Below are positions 35,879 through 47,810 of a stretch of DNA of 64,000 bases, piece after piece; positions within the stretch are counted from its first letter, which is position 1, and every line of letters begins with the position of its first letter. Source of the DNA: Stereum hirsutum FP-91666 SS1 (Eukaryota > Basidiomycota > Agaricomycetes > Russulales > Stereaceae); contig NW_006763134.1 of NCBI RefSeq assembly GCF_000264905.1, positions 1,249,712 to 1,313,711 of the forward strand, in the 5' to 3' direction. The notes under the pieces are model-generated. The model saw nothing but the letters and a program-made list of their open reading frames with translations, was not told the DNA's origin and ran no database searches. A program made the position numbers and the translations under genes.

Positions 35879-37729
35879 ATTGAAGGAGGATGGAAGGACG
35901 GGGTGTTGGGGTGTTGCAGGGCGAAAAGTCTGGTCGACGTAGATATGGCCTAGGAGCCAGTCATTACACCCACGCCACACTAATAAGAGCCTCGAGTGCA
36001 TAACACGTTGAGGACAGAAGGTTCAGTGATCGAGCGAGCACTCTTCCTGTTCAAGCTAGTCTGTAGCGTCTGCGCTACAAGCCTGCAGTCACAGTATTTG
36101 AGGCGCAAGAGGGGTATTGGTGGCCATACAAGCGGTTGATGTACGTTCCAACATCTTGGGACACATATATTCGGCTGCGCCGGTCGACCTCGTACGGGAA
36201 GAGACCGTGAAAATGGTTCTTTCGTAGACAGATACTGTGGTTATAGATTCAGCGGGCGAACAACCACTAAATTGCGTAAAAAAAGACAGACCTCCATTCC
36301 AGAAACTCTGTTCTCCCCCCTGTCTGTCTGTCGCCTGTCACGGGCGCACGACTTCCTGATCGACAAAACTTGCGCAAGGATAATTGCTCTTGAGACAAAC
36401 TCACGATACCGTATCGTTCAACACTGCCGGGCGCTGCATGCATGACCCGGCCATACTTATCAAGAGGAATATAACATTTTTGGCGAGTATGACGAGACAG
36501 TGCGGCTATCCGAAGCTCGACACTGTGAAGTATGAGGACTTATCACTTTTGGGTAAACCGGTCAACTTCACAGGAAGTCATCGAAATCTTGTTTGAGAAG
36601 ATGAATCAATTCGACGTACTTTGCGTATTATTGCTACCTCAATATTTGCTCATGTTGAGAACATAACACACTGCGCCTTTGCATCGCTGTCAGCGCTGAA
36701 GGGACAAGTCAAACCCCACGGTTTGATGCTATAATCATGTCAAAGCGAGTGAACTAATGGACAGGCGCGTCGTGGCAGGTACCATCGCATTCACTCCTTT
36801 GCCGATTCTTCCATTCTTTTCCTCTTTGCCTTTATATTAGCTTTTGCTATGGACCATCCGCCCCAAGCTACGGCAACCATGCCCGCCCATCCCCACATCT
36901 GAGGGTGACAGCGAGGCAAAAGAAGAGACGAATTTCGGGGTACTTGTTAGTATGACATCGACTGTAAGACCTATGTAGTGAGAGAAGAGAGAGCATTACC
37001 ATGCGTCTTGGAGTGTTCAACTTGAACATAAATGTCTGTGGCGCCGCACTCTGGAGAACTGTTGATGAGTACGAGTGATAGGTTCACTGTAGGCGCCGAT
37101 CTCGTCGGTTGTAGGGTCTGCTGAATAATTCGCTGAATTCCAGGTTCTATGGCCGCGGGGTTGAAATGACAAAGTCCCTAGGCGTCCAAAGTCTCGTGTA
37201 GGGGATAATGATAATACTAGTTTTTGGTAGCGTACACAAAGAAGTCAAAAGAAATAAAAAAATACGTAGATCGTCGACTTCCGTTTATCTCCGGCGGCCA
37301 ATGCCGAAGCGCCCAAGTCGCCGCGACCGGATGCCTCGTTGCGTAGGACTCCTCTCCAACAAGTGAATCTGTCCCATTCCAACAATACTCAATCCGTTGG
37401 TCTCGTGAACACAACAGTGAGATTAGCAATACAGCCATCTTTCACTTGAGTCAAGATCTAACAGAAGACCTCGATCAGGCAGGTCGACTGTAGCGCACCA
37501 GGCGGGATCGACGCGAGGTCTTGTCCAACAACCCGTCACTAGCCTCAGTCCAACGAGCGTGCACGACGGAACCCTACATCGTTGTACGGTAAGGTGATTT
37601 CAGATTTTTCTGTGGCATAGTTACATGGGATACATTCATAACCCGAAATATATCAGCGGTCCCTTGCGGAATATCGGCAACCGCCCTCATAGAACACCGT
37701 GACGAAGGCAACCACTCGAGGTTGCAGCA
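35879..37729. other. Divergent spacer between DUF4470-MYND and F-box genes
   Basis: 1.85 kb between two genes read away from each other, so both promoters lie here. Only short frames; no RNA gene or repeat recognised. Confidence 0.5.
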
Positions 37730-39687
37730 ATGGATGCCCAGGGGTTCGTTCCTAATTTTATCTCTATCATGACGGTAACTTGACCTAAATCTGCTCCAGT
37801 GAACAAGCTTGGAACGTCTTTTTAGCCTCCAGACTTGTCGCGTCAGGCCAGTCGCCCCCAACAAATAACGCTCATATCCACTTCCTCGACGTCGAAATCG
37901 AACGGTCCCACCGCCTTACTAGTTCTCTAATTGCAAACAGAAATGCCCTAGTACCTATTATCCGCGTTCCATCCGAAATTTTAGCCCACATATTCGAAAT
38001 AATCATCACCGCCGACTGGGATGACTTCGCCGATATCGAAGATTCTGATGAAGCCGACGCGCTCTACCCATCGCTACCTAGATTTCGGCAGCCATTTGTC
38101 GTGCTTGTGACCGCTACACACGTATGTCGTCGCTTCCGCGATGTTGCGCTCGATACTCCATCATTGTGGCGAAACATTATCTGGGAGAGATCGAATTGGG
38201 CCCAGGAGATGCTTCTCCGTGTGAAGCAGACCGCACTCGACATTCGTGCGATCGACGTGGACCCAGATGCGACGGGCTTACACAGCTTTCCTACGGACCA
38301 ATCTACGACCATCGCAAGGACCGCGCTACCATACTTGGCTCGTGCGCGGTCACTTTGCCTTGAGGGACCTGCGCCGGAGACATCTGTCTTGGTCGAGCTT
38401 CTCTCTAGGCCAGCGCCATTATTGGAGTCGGCTAGACTGGAGTATCAATACTTTGGAGGAAATGAGCAGGAACCGTCGGGTCAACAAATTTATCCCGACA
38501 TTTTGTTTGGGAAGCACGCCCCACGTCTTCGGCATCTCTCGCTCTGCGGAGATATTCAGCCCTCCTTGTGGTCTTCTCCTATCATGTCGGGACTGAAATC
38601 GTTGACAATGATGGCAGCACCACACGAGTCTATTCACCTCCGTGAGCGGGCTTGCATACCTCCGTCTCTCCATGAACTGATGCAGGCCCTCGAGCGTATG
38701 CAACAGCTGTGGAGTCTGACTGTTCACCAATGGTACCTCCCTCTCCTACCTCAAGGAGTTCAAGCGTTGCCCGAAGTCACCCAAATCATTCATCTTCCTC
38801 AACTCAAGCACCTATCCCTCATCGCACCGTTCGCAGATTGTCTCAATCTATCACAACGTCTCACCATCCATCCCAACGCTTCGCTTTCATATGGTCTAGC
38901 CAACCGTGGAATGCCCATGACACATCTGGCTGATACTTCCACCGGAGATATGTTCACCTCTCTTCTCAAACCATGCTCTATAACTCCCTCGACGTTCACA
39001 CATCTCACACTATCCTGCAAATCCAAACAAGGTTACACACTACAAGGCTGGGACGAAGTCTCTGGCCCTCCCCGTTCACCTTCTCTCACCATTAGTTCTG
39101 ATCCACAGCCGGATCCCTACATCACCGTCAAGCCCCGTCTTAACCTCGACATCGTCGGCAAGAATGAAGTCATCTACCCCAATCTCCTCCCTTCCGTACT
39201 CCAAACCTATCGTTTCCCCGCCATCCGCACGTTCACTTGCGCGCTCTGTCGACCTCTCGACGCTCCTTTGGAAGTGCGGCGTCTCTTCCTTCCTCTCAAA
39301 ACAGTCGAAGAGGTTATTGTAGACGGCCACTCCCAGCCTTTCAAAGAACCTAAACTGTCATCTCCTCTCCTACACGCCTTGGCCGATGGTTCCACCGATC
39401 TCATCAACGACAACGACGACGTCCTTTTCCCAAAAATGCGCACCCTCTCACTCGTAGAATTTTCCTTCCTTAAGGCCGACGGCCCGACTTTCGAACACGA
39501 AGTTGTTGACGTCCTCAGGCGCATCATCGGTCGCAAACGAGCTTCCGTTACGCTTCAGAGCCTACACATCGAGAATTGCGAGATAACGGAGGGACAGGTC
39601 GATGTGCTCAGACCGCTCATTCCGGATTTCAGATGGGATGGAAAGGTGGAAAAGCGGCGGTGGGAATGGACCCGAATCAATTTTTGA
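37730..39687 (+). CDS. F-box-like protein with LRR-like body, 633 aa
   Basis: Probable substrate receptor of an SCF ubiquitin ligase, of the kind very numerous in mushrooms. The large exon is 37800-39687. It has no in-frame ATG before the conserved region, so I join it to a 14-nt first exon, 37730-37743 (MDAQG), through a 56-nt intron (GTTCGT...CAG); the frame then closes at 1902 nt. The F-box-like segment covers about residues 45-120 ('IRVPSEILAHIFEIII' ... 'ATHVCRRFRDVALDTPSLWR'). The remainder has irregular Leu-rich units ('APRLRHLSLCGDIQPSLWS', 'LPQLKHLSLIAPFADCLNL', 'LQSLHIENCEITEG'). The gene identity is fairly sure; the tiny first exon with a weak donor is the uncertain part. Confidence 0.75.
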
Positions 39688-40232
39688 GGCATTCCTTATG
39701 GCGAGACTCTAAAGAGAACGCGGGGTTGATTTGGTGGCTGCGAAATTTTTTCATGTACCCTGACCACATCGCTTATACGCACAATTTTTCTTGGTGTAAA
39801 GAAGTGTTGTAAGCAGGCAGCCCAGATGTGCGAGCTCATTTTGCACTCGACAGAACGTCACGACAGTAAATCATCAAAAATTGTCGCCTTGAGAACTAGG
39901 CAGTCAACGAATAATTATTACATGCGGCAGGAGTGCGAACAAGAAACAGGTCGGTCAAAGAACGCGCGAACAGCGCACATACGACATATAAGACATTTTT
40001 TATGCGGGAATGGAGTTCTCAGGAAACAAGAGGATGAAGGCATAGCCCTCAAGGGTAAAGCACCGGTGAAGGACGACAGGACGGCAACAGAGACCAAAGG
40101 CAATAGACAACGAAGGCGACAAATGGGGGAAGGCGATCTCAAATCAGTCGGTCGCTTGGTTGAAGGGGCTGGCTGAAGTGAGATCACGAGAACGAAAGGC
40201 GAACGCTCAAGCGCTCGAGATAAGACAGCTCT
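39688..40232. other. Convergent spacer between F-box and GBP2-like genes
   Basis: 545 bp between two genes that end facing each other; probable 3' UTRs. No gene seen. Confidence 0.5.
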
Positions 40233-42918
40233 TCACGCAGCTTCGGCCACCATGGGGGCTGTTTGGCCTCCCTTGGCCGCCGTAGGCGTGAAAGTATGCC
40301 AGCGGTCGTTGAAGCGTACGTCTAGGTAAAGCAACGTCAACCGAAGGCGATAAGGAAGAGATAAAACAGTATGGACGTACCGAGAGGTCGTCCACCGTAC
40401 ATATATTGCTGGAATTTTGCTGTGAATACGAATATCAGAAAATTATGCCAAACAGTGAGGAGCGCGTGACAGCGTACCGATGGCAGTCTCCGCCTCAGTG
40501 ATAGCAGCGAATTGCACGACACCGGCGCCTTTGGATCTAGAACCCTCGTACAGAATCTCTGCAAGTTCGACTTGTCCAGTCGTCTCGAACAACTCTACCA
40601 AGTCCTCGTTTGCCGTAGACCATGGCAGCTACAGTTCATGAACCTCGTCAGCAAACAATCATAGAAAGTAATGAGAAGATGCGTACATTGCGAACCATGA
40701 TCTGCTGGCTCGGTTCAGCGTCAAATCCAGCGGCCCCGAACGCAGGACCAGTAGGAGCGCCGAACGCGCCAGCGCCAGCCCCGCCGCTGCCATAACTGTC
40801 CATCCTCAGTCCAGTGCCCGACTGTTGATCGGGGCCAGAATAGTCGGCGTACAGATCTTGGTTGGAGAAATCGCGACCTCCAGCAGCATGAGCACCAGCA
40901 AACCCACCACGGAACCCACCACGGAATCCACCACGAAGACCGCGAAGGCCACCCCTGAATCCACCACGCAGGCCGCCACGGAAGGCACCCGGGCCCGAAA
41001 GACCTGCGAAGCGATCCTAGAATATGTTTGAAATATAAGCAACGTCTTTCAGAATCATTGGCGACGATTCGACAATTCACCTCGCGGACTTCGAGCATAC
41101 GGCCATACCAGTTGTGGCCATTGAACATGTCTGATGATAGACGTCAGAAAAGGCTGAATGTCATGTACGATGAAGACATACTGATAGCCGATTGAGCGTC
41201 TTTCGCTGTCTCATAAATGACAGTTCCGCTGCCTTTGGGCCTCCCATCGGCGCCGATGTTGATGTCAGCGCGAACAATATTTCCAGCCTCGCGGAACAAG
41301 TCTTTCAAGTCTTGCCATCCGGCTTGATACGGGAGCTAGACAAAGAGACAACGGTTAGTCAGGTAAAACGACGAATAAGAGCACTCAGTGACCTCACATT
41401 GCCAACGTAAAGCTGATTGCCAGGGTTGTGTCCGGCGCCTCCAAAAGTGTTGTGGAAGGCAGGCCGAGGAGGTGGCGCAGCATGCAAGCCTTGCCCAGCC
41501 ATAGCCATGCCGATCTTACCTGGCACTGGCGTGGCACCAAAGCGAGATTCGTTCTCACGATCCTGGATGCGAAGCAGGTAAGAGTGATAAAGTCGTCAGA
41601 AAGAAAGTTCAGCATACCTCACGAATGAAGACAGGCCGTCCAAGAAGAGGGCTTTCAGAAAGCTCCTTGACGGCACGCATGGCATCTTCGTGAGAGGCAA
41701 ATTCGACGATACTGTAAAGCGAGTAGGAATAGAATGTCAATGATGGTACCCTGAAGTAGAGGGAAAAACAACATACCCGCATCCTTTCGAGATACCAGTC
41801 GGTGTAATAAGGACTTCGGCGAACAGGACCTCACCAGCTAACAATCCCAAAACAAAACTCCTGTCAATAAGACCGTCCTCTCATCTCGAGTTCCCATCAA
41901 TAAGACCAGAAAGCTGAAAAGGTTCTGCCGGCCCCGCCACTTGTGCCCCTGCCCTCGAGGTTGCGAAAGCGCCGACCCCATCCACTTCGCCAAGAGCCTA
42001 CGTCCGCTGCCACTCCTGACGCCAATGCCAATGCTTCTGCCAGCTATTGATGAGCCTGCCACCAACGAGGGGCATCGAGAACGATTCGCCGAAGACTCCG
42101 CTCTATCCATCTAACCGTGCCTTAGCTCCGGGCAAGACTTCGTCCCCATTATCCTCGTCATCTTCCTCTGGCATCTCTTCCCCCGGGGCGTAACAAGGAC
42201 CAGACTCAAACCAAAACCAACGCCACGCCCAGAACCAAAACGACGACCGAAACCAAAACCAACGACAGCTAATCTGAAATGCCCCCACCCACCTCCCCTC
42301 ATGAATTCCATCAGGTCCCTGTACTTGACGTCGTAGCTGAGGTTGCCGACATAGACCCGGTTTTCACGCTTGCTTTGTTTGGCGAACTCGACGGCTTCCT
42401 CGTGCGGGGCGTTCATGGGTCCACCGAGAGAGCGCGGGAACGGCTCGGCCGGCTTGCGGTCCCTGGAACGAGATCGCGGGCTGCGCGAACGCGAGTGTGA
42501 TCCCGAACGAGAGCGAGAACGGCGCGAACGCCTGCGGGGCGACGCGGAACGACGACGCGAACGCGACCGGGAACGTGAGCGACGACGGCGCTATAAAGCA
42601 AAAGATTTATGGCGTTAAGCTACATTGGCGGGCTGAGTGCTGCTTGATCCACATACCTCAGGTTCCCAGTGATCTCCTCTGCCCGACCCGCGAGTGCGAC
42701 CTGCAAGCGATTGTCAACATGGGGACCTCCACGCCTCGCAAGAGCAACGCTGTCATCGTCGAAAACATACCTGAATCACGGCGGTCACGATCCCTGCCCG
42801 AGTCTCTCCTGCTGCTCTCCCTATCCTTGTCCCGTTCGCGGTCCCTGTCGCGCTCGTACTCCTTATCCTTCTCGCGCTTGTCGTCGACGTCCTCTTTTAC
42901 CTTCATATCAACGTCCAT
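40233..42918 (-). CDS. GBP2: Three-RRM SR/RGG RNA-binding protein of Gbp2/Hrb1 type, 540 aa, 12 exons
   Basis: Nuclear mRNA-binding shuttling protein; yeast Gbp2/Hrb1 link spliced-mRNA surveillance to export through TREX and Mex67. Exons: 42918-42771, 42700-42657, 42590-42293, 41837-41777, 41711-41618, 41562-41398, 41335-41182, 41130-41081, 41016-40687, 40628-40478, 40419-40381, 40321-40233; 1623 nt, in frame. The N-terminus is charged (KE/RD repeats), then an RS domain ('RSRSRSGSHSRSRSPRSR'). RRM1 (about 140-220) has 'NRVYVGNLSYDVKYRDLMEF' and 'GISKGCGIVEFASHEDAM'. RRM2 (about 265-345) has 'NQLYVGNLPYQAGWQDLKDL'. An RGG-type stretch follows ('GGLRGGFRGGLRGLRGGF'). RRM3 (about 440-525) has 'QIMVRNLPWSTANEDLVEL'. 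Intron 3 (455 nt) is far longer than the rest and may be regulatory. Confidence 0.93.
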
Positions 42919-43231
42919 TTCGGTCTGATCTGTGAAGCTGTAAGTAGACGGTCGTAATGAGGGGTGGTGGACGCTTGAGAGATAAGCTCGACGAGTTTTT
43001 TTGGGGAGTGAGTGGGCTGTCGCCGCCGTCGCACGCGATTACAAACCCCGCTTTGTCGGAGTTTGAACCTTCTGGCCTTCTTGTACGAAAGTGGCGCAGC
43101 GCTTGTTGCACTCCTGGATTTGTAGATCCCGGCACAACGCCTACGAGGTTTATGGACTTAATGAGTCAATTCAAGCACACAATTGCACCGGCCATATGAG
43201 AAGAGTTTCCAGTTCATTTTATCCAATTTAT
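42919..43231. other. Spacer: upstream of GBP2-like, downstream of ThrE/Prm10-like gene
   Basis: About 310 bp. Probable GBP2-like promoter overlapping the 3' end of the next minus-strand gene. No gene seen. Confidence 0.5.
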
Positions 43232-45580
43232 TCAGAACGAGAGACTACCGCTCCGTGCTTTTGTGCCAAATGCATAGACTACAGCGCGTGCCATCAACAA
43301 GCCAACTATGGAGGTAGAAGAGAACACGATGGATGTGAGCTTGGAGAGATACCGAAAGTAAAAGAGAAATACTTACCGACAATGCCGATAGAAACTTGGA
43401 TGACCGAAATGCCTAAATCAATAGGATCTCCGGAAAAGATGTCTCCAGTCTCCGACAAACCTGACTATAGCGTGATAGTAAAGGGGACTAGATGAGTAAC
43501 TATAACACACCATTGAATATTGTCAGACATACTGGGACCAGGAAAAGAACACCAGGCACCATGGCTGTAAACGCTGTGCCACCCGTAAGCCGCTGATATC
43601 CATTCCCAAGAATACCAACCGTGAATGCACCGATGGCCGAGACGACATCCGAGTGGTGAAAAATGTAGCGAGTCGCGACCTTGTTGGCGGTGTAAGCTGC
43701 GCAAGCGAATACAACTTGAACCAACATCTCAGAGCTGAGCGTAAAGCTAGTGCGCCTTCTGCTGCGAGCCCGCTGCTCTTCCGCGTCTACCATACCAAGC
43801 TTCTTGAAGACCGGTTGCATGTTTGACATAGAGATGATCAGACAGAACAGAGGTACTATGATGATCTGCGTCCACGATGGAAAGGGTAGCATGTACCACG
43901 GAGCATTCGGGGGTCGATGACAGCCAGAGACGACATTGTCGACCGAGATCGCGGGCGGGTTCTTGAATAAAAACGTCCCAACGAATTCTGGGATGCCGTT
44001 GATGATGTTGTCGGATACGAATGTCCCTGTGTACAAAACAGGGTTTCCGTAGGTGGATGCGATTTTCGCGGATCGGTAGCGGGCGTGGAAATCGAATAAG
44101 AGGTAGAGGTCTGATCCAATTTGGAGACCGAGGCAGATGAAGAGGGAGAAGATTAGAGCATAGACCATCTTGACGGAACCGCAAAGCATATTTCTGGAGG
44201 CTAGTTCAAGTGAGCTGGTCACTATGCATGCACGACGATAAGCTCAAGGAGATTCTGGTCGTAAGACAGGACATACGTACCAATCAAGAACCCTGGGAGT
44301 ATACCGACAATGGACGCCGATGATATCGCATTATAACAGAAGAGCTCCGTTCGGATACTGCCCAGAGCCCGAGCGATGAGAGAGATGATAACGGTCGTGG
44401 CGATCCTTTCAGTGATCTGTTAGTCTCCGACTCACATTACAAGATAAATAGTGGAGCTCACTGATAAACGTTGGTATAGAATACGTTGTTCTTGGTGATC
44501 ATGTAGAGTTCGACAGCACATAAGGCAGCAGCACCAAGGCCTGCAATCCACATATCCAGAAAGGAGCCACCAAATGCCAAGGGACAGATCAAAGCAGACC
44601 CGCACAACGCCAGAAGGCACTTCATGGGTCTTCCATGAATCTCGTCCTCGTCCATAAGCTGATCCAAGCACTGGCCGCCTATCTTTGCGCTGATACAGTC
44701 GTGGGTGACGTTGTAGTAGACGATCCGGACTTTTGGTAGGCGCCCGAGGTCAAGACTTCCATTGGACTTGAGCAGCTCGATTTGCGAAGTCAGCTCGCAG
44801 ACGTCGCCGAATGACGCGAGGTTAACTCCCGGTAGCATGACGAATTTGGCTTCGACACCAAGGATCTTCGCGGAATCGGAGAGAAGAGAGTCGATGGCGT
44901 GAGTGGGTGCGCCAAACTTCATCAACGCTTTCGCGAGTTTCATGATGAACCGCTGTCGGTTAATCTCGGCTGAAAGTGTCGCAAATACGCAATGGAGCCA
45001 TGACGCGAGTTCAGCTTCAGCAGGTGCGGAAAGTTAGAAGAGCAAACGTACATGTTACATGCTTGACTATTTTCAACCTTCGTCGCTCCTTACGCTTCTG
45101 CTTCTCACTCAGCTTGAGCAATCGTCTCCTCTCGTCGAACTCCTTTGTCGTTAGATCCATATCCTCATCCCTCAACAGCTCGTCTAAGGGGACCGCCAGC
45201 CTCGGGTCGTCGGAATCGATGGTCAACCAGTTGTCGTTCTGTGTGCACTGTGACTTTTGCAGCGGCGGATGGAGTAGGGTGTCGTCTTTGCAATCCTCGT
45301 AGTCGTATATTCCGTACTTGTGTGCGTTGGTTTGTGATGAACGTCTGGAATCGGATGAATCAAGGAGGGTTCGATTGCTATCCAGAGAATTTTGCCGTGC
45401 GTCTCTCAAGGTGGTATCAACGAAGCGTGAACCAGAGGATAGTCCATGATGGCTGCCGTTCGCGAGGACCGTATTTGTGTCGCGGTCTTGCGTTGATAGA
45501 GATGAAGCAGTAGCATATGGGTATGATGGTGAGTCGTGGTGCGAAGGACGGAGGCTTGTTCTTCGAGAGTTGAAAGACAT
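43232..45580 (-). CDS. ThrE/Prm10-family multi-pass membrane protein, 676 aa, 6 exons
   Basis: Resembles the ThrE (PF06738-type) putative threonine/serine exporter family, whose yeast member is Prm10; substrate in fungi is unknown. Exons 45580-45052, 44969-44462, 44405-44281, 44221-43511, 43460-43377, 43305-43232; introns 50-82 nt; 2031 nt, in frame. The first 175 residues are polar and Ser/Asp-rich with a basic end ('KLSEKQKRKERRRLKIVKH'), probably cytosolic. The conserved entry follows: 'RQRFIMKLAKALMKFGAPTH' and 'FVMLPGVNLASFGD'. About nine to ten hydrophobic segments come next, e.g. 'IAGLGAAALCAVELYMI', 'MVYALIFSLFICLGLQIG', 'AMVPGVLFLVPVCLTIF', 'GISVIQVSIGIVVGLLMA'. The C-terminus 'VVYAFGTKARSGSLSF' matches the family's usual short tail, which supports the last two exons. 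Confidence 0.88.
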
Positions 45581-46021
45581 GCTAAATGAATTGCCGATCG
45601 AAGGAGGACCGAGGCAATGGTTCAGAAAGAGAGAAGTGACCTAGAATCAGAAGGAAAATCGGCTAGGAAACACAGAAAGCAATCTAGATGGGGGAATGGT
45701 AGGCGCTCCGAGCGTCAGACGGAGAATATGAGCATTTTATAGGCATAGGTTCGCATTGAGACTGCTGGTTTGGATCGTCCTGTAAGGACGTGCGAGTATT
45801 GATACATAGAGACGGTCTAGGCCAGGGAATAGCGAGCATAGGCCGGTCAGCACCGAGAGGGACGAAGTGGTACAGGCTGTCTCACTGGCTGGTTTTGCCT
45901 CCTAGTATGTGTCTCAAGTGATCGATAAGCATTGAGAACATGGTCAGTGGTGTGGCGCCTTCGGCGGCTTGCCCAGGGCCCTCTGTCTTCCTCTGTCGTG
46001 TCTGACGATCTGCGTCCCACT
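45581..46021. other. Upstream of ThrE/Prm10-like gene up to MULE target site
   Basis: About 440 bp, likely promoter and leader of the minus-strand membrane-protein gene. No other feature seen. Confidence 0.5.
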
Positions 46022-46030
46022 GGCACAACT
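46022..46030 (+). repeat. Left copy of 9-bp target-site duplication (GGCACAACT)
   Basis: Identical to 47811-47819 on the same strand, directly abutting the two inverted ends of the 46031-47810 element. Nine bases is the typical duplication length of Mutator-like elements. Confidence 0.85.
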
Positions 46031-46062
46031 GAGTACCGACCAAAACAGTGGAAGTGGAACTC
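46031..46062 (+). repeat. Left terminal inverted repeat of the MULE-like element
   Basis: 32 bp, 27/32 identical to the reverse complement of 47779-47810. A hairpin partner (gagttccactg) lies 28 bp further in. Confidence 0.85.
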
Positions 46063-46555
46063 GGCCCGGGTTCCTCCGGCCCAGGCACGCGAGTTCCACT
46101 GCCACTTTCACTGAGTTGTCAGACCAGCGACGTGCCCTTAAGTGGTGACTTCACCACTGTCGTGCATTTCACGTTCACATCGTTCGCTCGCTCATCATGA
46201 GCCGTCACGGCCTGAGATCGGGTGGGGGGCATGTAGACAGTAAACAAAGCACTGTACATGTACTTCATTTTCGAATACTTAGGGGGTGATACCAGTGATG
46301 TGTGTATGAAGCAGAGCGAGTTTGTGTGTACGACATGTAATAATAATGCAGAAGTTTATCGTCACCTATCAGATCATTGTTTGAATAGCCAGGAGGTTTA
46401 TGTAGCAGCAGGGATAAGTGCAGTGAGATCTTTCAAACATGGTGTCAGCTGCGCATTCACGCCCGACGCGGCTTTGACCATTGGTGTGGCGGCAGCTGAA
46501 GGCGTGCGTGGTGTCTGAGTCGAATGGAGAAGATGGAGGGTGGTTGGGGATTGAA

Positions 46556-46725
46556 TTAGATGTCAAATTCTGCGAGGCTGATGGTTTGGGCAAGCAAGGA
46601 CGCAAAGGGGTCGAATGTGTTCAACTGCTGGAAGTGGCCCGTTTCTTCTGAAGACAGTGGCTTGAACTCACTGACACCAGACGAGTGGACCATCGAGAAC
46701 GCAGCCGTCTGGATCGGAGGCAGCT
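46556..46725 (-). pseudogene. Exon-like fragment inside the MULE, possible captured gene piece
   Basis: The minus strand has a TAG acceptor at 46726-46728, then an open frame to a TGA: it starts 'ELPPIQTAAFSMV' and ends 'FDPFASLLAQTISLAEFDI'. The composition looks like a real protein C-terminus. Upstream (46740-46875) another frame reads 'VPGALCFLNMAPHLENS', but no good GT donor joins the two. I could not name the protein. It may be a fragment of a host gene carried by the element, as in Pack-MULEs, or a chance frame. Confidence 0.3.
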
Positions 46726-46875
46726 CTACAAGACCGGGTAAAAATATATGTGCATGCATATGAGTTCTCGAGGTGGGGAGCCATGTTGAGGAAACAGAGA
46801 GCACCCGGCACGACGACACGATCGTCAACGTGACACCTCTCGCCACAGTGGAAAGGCGCATGGCATATGCTGGGC

Positions 46876-47280
46876 GAGGTCCAATCCTAGTGTGGACAAT
46901 TTTGGGCCAAAAACTGGTCTCATGTTTGATCATAGTGCGCACATTTTCGGCCTCCGAAGGACCCCAGGTCCGATCCCAAACGAGACAAAAGTGGTGAACT
47001 TGTGACAAGGTCCGATCCTACCATGGCCTACAGTGCGCACAAAGGTTGCACAAGAGAGATAAGATGACTCGCGAGAGAGCCTCTTCAGACACTCGCCGAC
47101 GAGGTGCGTACATAATGGCGAATAATGCGCATATTTTTGAGCTCTATGCTGGGCAATGCCCGATACAGAATGTGTACCAAACGTCCTCCAAAACAGGACA
47201 CCCGATCCGAGTGCGCACATTTTGCTCCCAAATCGGTCCGGACAAAAAGGGCAAAATTCGGCGGTTTTGGATCGGACCTC
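46876..47280. mobile_element. 405-bp inverted-repeat element nested in the MULE
   Basis: The ends are GAGGTCC-A/G-ATCC (46876-46886, and inverted at 47270-47280). Looser matching continues for about 33 bp, including a shared aattttg block. Inside are repeated gtgcgcacattttg and ggtccgatcc motifs in both orientations. No coding frame with a domain, and no clear target duplication. Confidence 0.6.
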
Positions 47281-47284
47281 CCTA

Positions 47285-47738
47285 GGCATACTACAGCGTA
47301 CCCAGATGTGCAAATTTTGCGGCGCTCGAGCTACTGTACTCTTTTAACATGCACCAATGCTAATCTAAGTACACAGGTTGGTGGCAAAAACCATAAACTA
47401 CGCTTGACGATTTTATCGGGATTTTTTACTAGTAAGCTATGCTGTCGTCGACGTCGAGCGCGTCGACGAGTGCTTGCACCCAGTAATGCAAATGTTCACT
47501 TTTGGCGGGCCGGAAGCCTTCCGACGCGCGTCGCAAGTCGAAAGTGCATACTTTCGACATTTTCGAGCATTTTGATGGGACACGCTCGATTTGCGCCAAA
47601 CAAAGTACCCAGGGACGATAGTATGCTGTATTTACATGTTGAGGAATATTTCCAGGGGGAACGGGGGAGAACTCGAAGAGTAAAGTCAAAATTTGCACTT
47701 CTGTAAGATTTGCACATCTGGGTACGGGGTAGTATGCC
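47285..47738. mobile_element. 454-bp MITE-like element nested in the MULE
   Basis: The ends are 47285-47315 and the inverted copy at 47708-47738, with 29 of 31 matches. They begin GGCATACTAC and share CGTACCCAGATGTGCAAAT. It sits only 4 bp from the 46876-47280 element and 8 bp from the inner hairpin arm of the MULE. No target duplication is evident and no transposase-like frame is present. Confidence 0.75.
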
Positions 47739-47778
47739 ATGCGCCTCAGTGGAACTCACGCATCGGAGCTTGCCGGTT

Positions 47779-47810
47779 GAGTTCCACTTCCACTATTTTA
47801 GTATATACTC
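47779..47810 (-). repeat. Right terminal inverted repeat of the MULE-like element
   Basis: Inverted copy of 46031-46062, followed at once by the second GGCACAACT. Its hairpin partner is at 47747-47757. Confidence 0.85.

Larger units (their letters stand above)
46031..47810. mobile_element. Mutator-like (MULE) element, 1780 bp, non-autonomous, with nested elements
   Basis: The termini are inverted repeats: 46031-46062 and 47779-47810 agree at 27 of 32 positions. Both begin GAGTA and share the block AGTGGAAGTGGAACTC. Each terminus folds back on itself: a second arm, GAGTTCCACTG, occurs at 46091-46101 and inverted at 47747-47757, so each end can form a hairpin. A perfect 9-bp direct duplication (GGCACAACT) flanks the element. 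I see no MULE transposase (no long DDE frame), so it would depend on another copy. Two smaller inverted-repeat elements lie inside (46876-47280 and 47285-47738), and one exon-like stretch (46556-46725, minus) may be captured host sequence. Confidence 0.8.

Noticed and set aside
46258..46518. 86-aa plus-strand frame in the MULE
   Set aside because: Cys-containing but no zinc-finger spacing and no similarity I recognise to MULE transposases.
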